Shown here piece after piece: positions 59,144 to 64,000 of a stretch of DNA of 64,000 nt (position 1 is its first letter; every line of letters starts with the position of its first letter). The DNA comes from Clostridia bacterium (GTDB taxonomy: Bacteria > Bacillota > Clostridia > Christensenellales > SZUA-584), in the NCBI GenBank assembly GCA_003249555.1, contig QKIQ01000061.1, positions 24,917 through 88,916 of the forward strand. Direction: 5' to 3'. The translations under genes and the position numbers were made by a program. The notes under the pieces are model-generated. The model ran no database searches, was not told the DNA's origin, and saw nothing but the letters and a program-made list of their open reading frames with translations.

Positions 59144-59183
59144 AAAGGTCACCGCAGAGATGCAGCTCTACGGCGGCCTTTTC
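59144..59183 (+). terminator. Terminator of ftsH
   Basis: AAAGG / CCTTT with inner pairs between CCGC and GGCG, followed by TTTTC. Confidence 0.7.
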
Positions 59184-59313
59184 TTATTTGAATTGTCTTT
59201 TTTACATTTTCATATGTGTCTGTGAAATGGTTTTAATTGATTATAAAGAAAAACAACCTGTGTTTGCTTTGCATATGATAAAGAGCAGGATTATAAAAGA
59301 AAGGATTGACAAA

Positions 59314-59853
59314 ATGTACAATTGGTATGAACATAAGCCAAGTCGTCTGTCAAACGGCAATGCAAGTTACATGAATAATAAGCTGTATTCAACGGCGGGA
59401 AACAGACTGAATAAACAAAATGGCTCTTGGCATAGTTATAAGGATTATGGCCCTGAGCCGTTTGTTGTGAATATTGAAGAAGCGACAATGCGCAACAATA
59501 CATTCCGAACGGCTTTGTGGACAGGAGAGCATTTGCAGTTAACTTTAATGAGCATCAAGCCGGGTGAAGATATCGGTCTGGAAATTCACCCTGATCTTGA
59601 TCAATTTGTCCGTATTGAAGAGGGCAAAGGAATCGTCAAAATGGGGGACCGGAAGGATAATCTTCGTTTTCGTAAGGATGTCTTTGCTGACTATGCGTTT
59701 GTGATACCCGCAGGAAAGTGGCATAATCTTATAAACACGGGGAAAACACCACTAAAACTATATTCTATTTATGCACCTCCGCAGCATCCGCGAGGAACAG
59801 TTCATGAAACCAAAGAAGACGCGGAGGCTGCAGAGCGCCGATACAAATATTGA
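59314..59853 (+). CDS. Cupin domain protein
   Basis: Starting at the ATG at 59314 (179 residues, AAAGGA upstream) the protein has a single cupin domain: GEDIGLEIHPDLDQFVRIEEGKG (motif 1, with His and Glu metal ligands) and FVIPAGKWHNLINTG (motif 2, with His). Similar proteins resemble mannose-6-phosphate isomerase cupins, but the substrate is unknown. The N-terminal ~55 residues are polar and Asn/Tyr/Ser-rich. It is monocistronic, between the ftsH terminator and its own. Confidence 0.85.
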   Translation: MYNWYEHKPSRLSNGNASYMNNKLYSTAGNRLNKQNGSWHSYKDYGPEPFVVNIEEATMRNNTFRTALWTGEHLQLTLMSIKPGEDIGLEIHPDLDQFVRIEEGKGIVKMGDRKDNLRFRKDVFADYAFVIPAGKWHNLINTGKTPLKLYSIYAPPQHPRGTVHETKEDAEAAERRYKY

Positions 59854-59890
59854 TTCTTTGGTACAAACGAAGTATTGATCAAATTCTATT

Positions 59891-59929
59891 AAAAAGCCTT
59901 CAGTCTACTATGGTAAAAGGCTTTTTATT
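59891..59929 (+). terminator. Terminator of the cupin gene
   Basis: AAAAAGCCTT / AAGGCTTTTT, 10-bp perfect stem with a 16-base loop, followed by ATTTT. Confidence 0.85.
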
Positions 59930-60040
59930 TTGATGCTTAGCTATGCCGGATTATGAAGCGAGAGTGATATCTGTTTTATCTAGCATTTATGTGACGCTTC
60001 AGTTATAATAAACAAAAATAACAAAAAAATAAAAAAGTTC

Positions 60041-60067
60041 TAAAGTTTTGCGTAAAAACGCCGATAA
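60041..60067 (+). promoter_or_regulatory. Sigma-D (FliA/sigma-28) type promoter
   Basis: TAAA, exactly 15 bases, GCCGATAA: an exact match to the motility sigma factor consensus. The predicted start near 60075 coincides with the first bases of the c-di-GMP riboswitch. Confidence 0.8.
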
Positions 60068-60074
60068 TAAAATA

Positions 60075-60152
60075 AATGGGCAAACTTGCTGAAAGGCAAG
60101 GACGCAAAGCCGCGGGTCTAAAGCAGCGAAGCTATGGCAGCCGGGCCGCAAA
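60075..60152 (+). promoter_or_regulatory. Cyclic di-GMP class I (GEMM-I) riboswitch
   Basis: The aptamer shows the GEMM-I landmarks in order: GGGCAAAC, a hairpin with GAAA loop (CTTGCTGAAAGGCAAG), GGACGCAAAGCC, GGGTCTAAAGC, then GCTATGGCAGCCGGGC. The GNRA loop and its receptor-like side are both present. Downstream, ATCAAA/TTTGAT (60152-60169) and GATGTCCT/AGGATATT (60167-60193) form competing hairpins, the second followed by a T-rich stretch. This suggests control by premature termination. Confidence 0.92.
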
Positions 60153-60166
60153 TCAAAATGATATTT

Positions 60167-60202
60167 GATGTCCTTGCTGCTTGTGAGGATATTTTATTTA
60201 TC
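60167..60202 (+). terminator. Expression-platform hairpin of the c-di-GMP riboswitch
   Basis: GATGTCCT / AGGATATT (two G-U pairs) with an 11-base loop, followed by TTATTTA. It shares bases with the adjacent ATCAAA/TTTGAT hairpin, as expected of a switch. Confidence 0.55.
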
Positions 60203-60265
60203 TAAAATAATACTTAAAGCAATAAAGGTGGGGTCTTGCAATTTTGGTGAAAGGAGGGAAAGGGT

Positions 60266-60541
60266 ATGGAAAATCTATATGAAATTATTCGTTCACAGCC
60301 GGTGACAAACAGACTGTATGAGATGAATAAGCTGACCGAGGAAATACAGAAGTCCAAACCTATCGCCTTGGAGAACACGGAAGACACGGAAATCGGCAAT
60401 AACGCAAAAGATGAGACATCTTATGCGATCAAGCTTACACGCGAAGCCAAGCAGTTGCCGGAGATACGTAAAAGACTCAACCCATCGGAAGTTGGTGAAA
60501 AGTTCCGCGATCCCAGGTTGTCTGATTCATCATCCGAATAA
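60266..60541 (+). CDS. Unrecognised 91-residue protein under c-di-GMP riboswitch control
   Basis: The protein is short, highly charged and without cysteines, membrane helices or a signal peptide, and its C-terminus is Ser/Asp/Glu-rich. It matches no family I know. A LTREAKQLPEIRKRL segment faintly recalls the C-terminal region of FlgM anti-sigma factors, but the rest does not. AAAGGAGG is well placed before the ATG. The gene is driven by a sigma-D-type promoter through a c-di-GMP riboswitch, implying a role in the switch between motility and sessile life. No flagellar gene is in the window. Confidence 0.8.
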   Translation: MENLYEIIRSQPVTNRLYEMNKLTEEIQKSKPIALENTEDTEIGNNAKDETSYAIKLTREAKQLPEIRKRLNPSEVGEKFRDPRLSDSSSE

Positions 60542-60617
60542 AGAGTATACCGAATAATATACAACGTCTCGAGTGGATACATCTGGAGGATGATGGTGAG
60601 CCGTTGTTTTGTTGCGC

Positions 60618-60716
60618 ATGAAAGTTTAAAGCCTTTGCGGTTTACCGCAAAGGCTTTAAACATAATATATTATTATTGGTGGTGGTGGTGCTTTTTGGGT
60701 GGCTTTCTTAACCACG
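60618..60716 (-). ncRNA. Candidate C-rich small regulatory RNA
   Basis: A perfect consensus promoter on the minus strand predicts a ~95-nt transcript starting near 60716. Its 5' part can form GTGG/CCAC. The middle is unpaired and C-rich (GCCACCC, then CACCACCACCACC), complementary to GGTGG-type ribosome sites. It ends in a 17-bp perfect hairpin (GTTTAAAGCCTTTGCGG with loop TAAA) followed by TTTC. This is the build of Firmicute base-pairing sRNAs. No coding frame fits: the only ATG precedes the predicted start. The terminator tail is short. Confidence 0.55.
60624..60661. terminator. 17-bp perfect hairpin
   Basis: GTTTAAAGCCTTTGCGG and its exact complement around a 4-base loop. It can end both the 91-residue gene (plus strand) and the candidate sRNA (minus strand), though T tracts are weak on both sides. 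Confidence 0.7.
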
Positions 60717-60721
60717 ACCAT

Positions 60722-60750
60722 ATTATACAACATTGAAATCAGCTTGTCAA
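60722..60750 (-). promoter_or_regulatory. Perfect consensus sigma-A promoter of the sRNA candidate
   Basis: On the minus strand TTGACA, exactly 17 bp, TATAAT. No protein-coding gene lies downstream before the hairpin. Confidence 0.8.
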
Positions 60751-60889
60751 ACATTTGTAACAACTTAGTAACATAATATTATAATATGTAAATCATCCTT
60801 CATTATTAAGCTTAAAACAAGCATTTTTATTTTTTTATCCGAGAAAAAAGATGATGTATGCCGAATTTCTATCCTGTGTGCAAAAAGTA

Positions 60890-60898
60890 TGATATACT
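60890..60898 (+). promoter_or_regulatory. Extended -10 promoter of rsmA
   Basis: TGATATACT is an extended -10 element (TGnTATACT) with no clear -35. It places the start at or within one base of the rsmA ATG. Confidence 0.6.
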
Positions 60899-60904
60899 CG
60901 TGCA

Positions 60905-61798
60905 ATGAAAAACAATGTTACATCGCCGAAGGTTTTGAAAACGCTCATGGAAAAGTATCAGGTAGCGCCTTTAAAACGTTTCGGTCAAAACTTTATAATT
61001 GACGGCAATATTGCAGGTCGTATTGCTGAGGCAGCGGTAACAAGCGGCGCTTGCGTGTTGGAAATTGGTCCGGGTATGGGTGCGCTCACCAGCCGTCTTC
61101 TCGGGTGCGCATCGATCGTTGCGGCATATGAGATTGACGCAGGGCTTTCTGCGGCGCTGCGGGATATGTTCACTGATGAAACGCATTTTCACTTATTTCA
61201 TCAAGATTTTTTGAAAGCCGATCTTAATAAAGATTTAGATGGTCTTTTTAAGGGTAAGGAAGTATATGTGGCTGCCAATTTGCCGTACTATATAACTTCA
61301 CCGTGTATAATGAAGCTCGTGGAAGCAAATATGAACATTGTTTCCGTGACCGTAATGGTGCAAAAAGAAGTTGCTGAGCGGTTGTGTGCAAAGCCGGGCA
61401 GTCGTGATTATGGTGCAATCAGTGCAGCTGTTGGTTATTTTGCTGAGACAAAGCTGCTGTTTAACGTATCTGCCGGCTGTTTTTACCCAAAACCGGATGT
61501 GGCTTCTGCGGTTGTTCAGTTAACTGTGAAACGAAAAGCTGGCGGCGAAGATGATGAGGCCTACTTAAAAACAGTAAAAAGCTTGTTTGCGATGCGCAGA
61601 AAAACGGTAAAAAGCAATTTGCGTCAGAGCTTTGATCTTTCGGCTGAAGCGGCTGCGGGGGTGCTTCGGGAGGCTGGAGTTGATGAAAACGCAAGAGCAG
61701 AAATGTTAAGCGTCAGTGATTTTGAACAAGTTGCGTACTCTCTAAAAAAATCTGCAGTTTCATTTTCTGATTTGGCAGGAGAAAAGGATTTAATGTAG
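60905..61798 (+). CDS. rsmA: 16S rRNA dimethyladenosine transferase (KsgA/RsmA)
   Basis: The 297-residue protein has KRFGQNFIIDGNIAGRIAE, the SAM-binding LEIGPGMGALT, the catalytic motif ANLPYYITSP, and a C-terminal helical domain. It dimethylates two adjacent adenines near the 3' end of 16S rRNA. The ATG has no Shine-Dalgarno and lies directly after an extended -10 box, so the mRNA appears leaderless. It is monocistronic, with a terminator after it. Confidence 0.96.
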   Translation: MKNNVTSPKVLKTLMEKYQVAPLKRFGQNFIIDGNIAGRIAEAAVTSGACVLEIGPGMGALTSRLLGCASIVAAYEIDAGLSAALRDMFTDETHFHLFHQDFLKADLNKDLDGLFKGKEVYVAANLPYYITSPCIMKLVEANMNIVSVTVMVQKEVAERLCAKPGSRDYGAISAAVGYFAETKLLFNVSAGCFYPKPDVASAVVQLTVKRKAGGEDDEAYLKTVKSLFAMRRKTVKSNLRQSFDLSAEAAAGVLREAGVDENARAEMLSVSDFEQVAYSLKKSAVSFSDLAGEKDLM

Positions 61799-61826
61799 AA
61801 TAAACAAATATGGGTGAGAGTTGAGA

Positions 61827-61856
61827 TTCGCAAAGCTGCAAGTTTGCGAAATTTTT
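61827..61856 (+). terminator. Terminator of rsmA
   Basis: TTCGCAAA / TTTGCGAA, 8-bp perfect stem with an 8-base loop, followed by ATTTTT. Confidence 0.85.
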
Positions 61857-61990
61857 CCGCCAAAGATTGTGAAAAAATAGACTTGGCACCCGCTGTTATT
61901 GAGGAAATTGCGATGGTTATATGTCGAATGTCTTATTAACAGTAGAACGGCGTAAAGGCTTGAAGGCTTTTTGCATAAAAAGATACACAG

Positions 61991-62026
61991 CACAAAGAGC
62001 GGGAGTTCCCGCTCTTTGTGTTTTTG
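61991..62026. terminator. Strong hairpin terminator between rsmA and the yvlD operon
   Basis: CACAAAGAGCGGG / CCCGCTCTTTGTG, 13-bp perfect stem with a 4-base loop, TTTTT following on the plus strand; a more distant T run lies on the minus strand. Confidence 0.8.
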
Positions 62027-62055
62027 GATTTAATTTGTTCTTATGGAACATCTGT

Positions 62056-62421
62056 TTACGCAATCTGTTTGGCTTTAATGGCCGCCCTTATTGCTCTGAC
62101 GCTATCGTCTACCAGCATGACGACCAGTGCCACAAGCAGCATGGCCCAGAAGCCGGCGGTAATTGGGCCGCCGATAATGGCATTGGCAATGACGAGAGAG
62201 AGCAGGTTTGCAAATACACTTGCAATACCAAATGTAATAAAATTGAACGGCAGTGCAATGCAAACAAATATCGGGCGAAGCACCATGTTGATAAGGGCGA
62301 GCATGAGCGCTGCCCAAAGCGTGGTGAGTGCTGTGCCGGGCAGCAGGCTGATCGCCCATGCGCCCAGCAAAATAAGATAATAAAGCACAGCTTTTGTTGA
62401 ATAACGTATTAAGAATTTCAT
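62056..62421 (-). CDS. yvlD: YvlD-like four-helix membrane protein (phage holin family PF04020)
   Basis: From the ATG at 62421 (121 residues; GAGGTG six bases upstream) the protein has four hydrophobic helices and the segment NMVLRPIFVCIALPFNFITFG typical of the YvlD/PF04020 family. B. subtilis YvlD is encoded with a SHOCT-like protein and belongs to an envelope-stress operon. Function is unknown. It is the last gene of a four-gene operon. Confidence 0.85.
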   Translation of the reverse strand: MKFLIRYSTKAVLYYLILLGAWAISLLPGTALTTLWAALMLALINMVLRPIFVCIALPFNFITFGIASVFANLLSLVIANAIIGGPITAGFWAMLLVALVVMLVDDSVRAIRAAIKAKQIA

Positions 62422-62426
62422 ATCCA

Positions 62427-62702
62427 TCACCTCAACAAAAATCTGACTCTGACATTCGCTTGGGGGGAGCGAACATCCACGTCTGCCAAATCCAAGGGGC
62501 CGTATTCCTTTATTTGCGAGACAAGCTGCTCGAGGGCTGACATGGTGGACTGGATTTTTTGACTCGCGAATTGAAACAGAGACAACAGATCGGACAATCC
62601 TTCGATCACTTCGGCCAAGCATCTGAAAGGGAATATCACGATGATCGGAAAGAAGCCGATGCGCACGGAGGCGATCACAAGGCTGTTCTTTCTAGTCGAC
62701 AT
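62427..62702 (-). CDS. Small protein of the yvlD operon
   Basis: The 91-residue protein overlaps the end of the SHOCT-like gene by 11 bp and ends 5 bp before yvlD. AAGGT lies 8 bases before its ATG. It has a hydrophobic segment near residues 8-30 (VIASVRIGFFPIIVIFPF), a helical middle (LAEVIEGLSDLLSLF) and ends in VDVRSPQANVRVRFLLR. I recognise no family. Tight operon packing and conserved-looking spacing argue that it is real. Confidence 0.65.
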   Translation of the reverse strand: MSTRKNSLVIASVRIGFFPIIVIFPFRCLAEVIEGLSDLLSLFQFASQKIQSTMSALEQLVSQIKEYGPLDLADVDVRSPQANVRVRFLLR

Positions 62703-63102
62703 ACACTCTTACCTTGGCTCCCTGAACATCGTCACCGGTGTCCACGTTAACAAGCTCTTCGCTTATTTCGCCGTCTTCAAAAAGCTCAATAAGCTCTTTG
62801 ACGTTAATCTCATCGAGATTGATGCCTTGTTCGGACAGCTCTTTCTTCGTATCCTTGGGAATAAAGGACATCAGCCCTACGGCCTTTTTTGCGAGTAGAA
62901 GAGGGACGTTTACATTCACTCGTGCCTGTTCTTTTTTATCAGGGTCTTTCACATCCACGCGAACGCGAAGCATTGAATTTTTCTTACCTGTCTTTTTGGC
63001 AGGTGCTTCGGTTCCCATGGCGGAAAGCAGTTTTTCTCCGTCTTCGGGCGATATCTTGCCTTCGCGCACCATTTCCAATACTTTTAAAATTTCTTCGTTC
63101 AT
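62692..63102 (-). CDS. SHOCT-like domain protein (YvlB N-terminal type)
   Basis: The 136-residue protein opens with EEILKVLEMVREGKISPEDGEKLLSAM, a SHOCT-like helical hairpin found at the start of YvlB and related proteins. The middle has a VRVDVKDPDKKEQARVNVNVPLLLAKKAV segment, and a second SHOCT-like repeat (NVKELIELFEDGEISEELVNVD) follows. The role is unknown, probably protein interaction. AAGGAG precedes the ATG. It lies 18 bp downstream of the DUF2089 gene. Confidence 0.8.
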   Translation of the reverse strand: MNEEILKVLEMVREGKISPEDGEKLLSAMGTEAPAKKTGKKNSMLRVRVDVKDPDKKEQARVNVNVPLLLAKKAVGLMSFIPKDTKKELSEQGINLDEINVKELIELFEDGEISEELVNVDTGDDVQGAKVRVYVD

Positions 63103-63120
63103 TTTTATCTCCTTAACTTT

Positions 63121-63498
63121 CTATAATATACCTTTTAACATTTTGGCGGCCTGATCGGCGGTTATTTCGCCGTTTTCCAGCTTGTTTAATATCAGCCGGC
63201 GTTCTTCTTTTATTTCATCAAAAGACGCGGTGCTTTTGAGTCCCAGATGTTCAAGGATGGCGTCCAGCCGGCTGCGGACGGTGGGGTATGAAATTCCAAG
63301 TTCCTTTTCAACATCTTTTATGCTTCCGCGGCATTTTAAAAATGTGAGGACGAAAAGGGCTTCGTCATTGGTTAAGATGCAGAAATCGCATCCTGTAAAA
63401 TGACCGCCGAGTTCGCTTTCGCACGCTTTGCATGTGAGCCGGGTAATTTCGTATGAGCCGCCGCATACGGGGCAAGCGGATGGTGCTTTGTGCTTCAT
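63121..63498 (-). CDS. DUF2089 family zinc-ribbon/HTH regulator
   Basis: The 125-residue protein has a zinc ribbon at the N-terminus (CPVCGG and CKACE, plus CDFC) and a helix-turn-helix-like region (SIKDVEKELGISYPTVRSRLDAILEHLG), followed by a SHOCT-like helical hairpin (KLENGEITADQAAKML). This is the DUF2089 layout, presumed DNA-binding. It heads the operon and probably regulates it. GAGGAG precedes the ATG. Confidence 0.88.
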   Translation of the reverse strand: MKHKAPSACPVCGGSYEITRLTCKACESELGGHFTGCDFCILTNDEALFVLTFLKCRGSIKDVEKELGISYPTVRSRLDAILEHLGLKSTASFDEIKEERRLILNKLENGEITADQAAKMLKGIL

Positions 63499-63528
63499 TT
63501 GTTTAGCTCCTCGTTAATTTATATGTTA

Positions 63529-63557
63529 TATATACTATAAATAATTAAACATGTCAA
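63529..63557 (-). promoter_or_regulatory. Sigma-A promoter of the DUF2089-yvlD operon
   Basis: On the minus strand TTGACA, 17-bp spacer, TATATA, within a very AT-rich stretch. Confidence 0.75.
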
Positions 63558-63819
63558 CAAATATATTAAAAAATTAAATAATTATATTAATATATTTAAC
63601 GTCAGTGTTAATTTAATTATTAAAATAACCAAAACGGGTAAGCTTTCACATGATTGAATCTTCATATATATAGTGAGAGGCATCCTTGGATTATTTATAC
63701 GCTATTTGAGTTCCGTGAAAGAGAGAGTTGACAAAATATCAATTGATGATGGTGTATTATCGGCTTATCTGCTCAATAAAAACAACAATTTATTTTTTTC
63801 AAAACGGATAATAAAAGCG

Positions 63820-63848
63820 TTGACAACAGGAAGCAGGTTTGATAGTAT
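63820..63848 (+). promoter_or_regulatory. Strong promoter P1 at the right edge
   Basis: TTGACA, 17-bp spacer, TAGTAT. A third TTGACA lies further up at 63728 with a poorer -10. No convincing gene lies between 63499 and 64000. Confidence 0.7.
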
Positions 63849-63934
63849 ATTTGAGCGCTCGCTAAACAGGGAAGCGCAAAACGGAGGGGTACGAAGGCGA
63901 AAGAAGTGCCGAAAAGTACCAAAAAAAACGGTAT

Positions 63935-63964
63935 TGACAAACAGATAGAAAGTTTGTTAATATA
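63935..63964 (+). promoter_or_regulatory. Strong promoter P2 at the right edge
   Basis: TTGACA, 17-18 bp spacer, TTAATA/TAATAT. P1 and P2 in tandem resemble rRNA or stable RNA operon promoters; the transcribed gene lies beyond the window. Confidence 0.7.
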
Positions 63965-64000
63965 CAAGTCCGGCCTGGCGGGAATAAGCCGAGAGGAACG

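Noticed and set aside
60701..60713. GGT repeat as a simple-sequence or metal-binding feature
   Set aside because: Only four GGT units; better explained as the C-rich part of the candidate sRNA on the other strand.
60659..60721. 21-codon minus-strand peptide rich in Val, Pro, Ile and Tyr
   Set aside because: Its ATG lies directly after the -10 box and upstream of the predicted transcription start, so it would not be translated.
61921..62400. 159-codon plus-strand frame opposite yvlD
   Set aside because: It is the antisense shadow of yvlD and runs through the terminator hairpin at 61991-62020.
63673..63948. 91-codon frame near the right edge
   Set aside because: No ribosome site, overlaps the tandem promoters, and the translation is basic and low-complexity at its end.

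Overview
The window is a Gram-positive-type (Clostridia-like Bacillota) chromosome segment that contains the replication origin. The evidence is the dnaA-oriC-dnaN junction, Soj/Spo0J with three parS sites, remB-gyrB-gyrA, a large Bacillus/Clostridium-type SRP RNA, strong AGGAGG-like ribosome sites, frequent TTG starts, and the tilS-hpt-ftsH and Sua5-YwlE gene pairs. I see no insertion sequence, prophage, CRISPR array, tRNA or rRNA gene. The genus cannot be fixed from sequence alone.

Layout. 1-5.8 kb: end of dnaA, oriC with two DnaA boxes and DnaA-trios, dnaN, a DedA-like membrane protein, a TetR/SGNH-hydrolase operon with a clear operator, parA-parB and the parS cluster. 5.8-17.4 kb: mostly minus strand (CvpA, a membrane-anchored propeller-like protein, a lipid kinase), then plus-strand purL, then minus-strand hpf, SRP RNA, purA and a ccdA/thioredoxin-lipoprotein/MltG-like operon. 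17.6-25.4 kb: remB-gyrB-gyrA, a probable new ncRNA, a solute-binding protein and nadE. 25.5-31.1 kb (minus): LCP ligase, mreB, dus, an orphan membrane protein, an acetyltransferase and an ornithine/alanine racemase-like enzyme. 31.3-38.9 kb: aldo-keto reductase, lysS-greA (minus), serC-serA-cyclophilin, ychF (minus).

39.3-41.6 kb holds a compact three-gene set (DUF39/HcyBio, NIL-ferredoxin, UPF0280) matching the methanogen-type pathway that makes homocysteine from aspartate semialdehyde and sulfide. 42-51.6 kb: an XRE/membrane pair, Sua5, YwlE, a PBP2a-like transpeptidase, small metabolic genes, an unusual PRPP synthetase, and an ANTAR regulator-PII-AmtB nitrogen cluster with leader and terminator hairpins. 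51.7-61.8 kb: an XRE remnant, mnmE-mnmG, tilS-hpt-ftsH, a cupin, then a sigma-D-type promoter feeding a class I c-di-GMP riboswitch and an unrecognised 91-residue protein, a candidate C-rich sRNA with a perfect consensus promoter, and rsmA. 62-63.5 kb: a minus-strand DUF2089/SHOCT/small protein/YvlD operon. The right edge carries tandem strong promoters that probably drive an rRNA or other stable RNA operon beyond the window.

The most interesting signals are regulatory: the origin unwinding module, the sigma-D plus c-di-GMP gated gene at 60.0-60.5 kb, the candidate sRNA at 60.6 kb, the candidate ncRNA at 22.4 kb, the ANTAR-linked nitrogen cluster, and near-leaderless promoters in front of three RNA-modification genes (tsaC/Sua5, tilS, rsmA).
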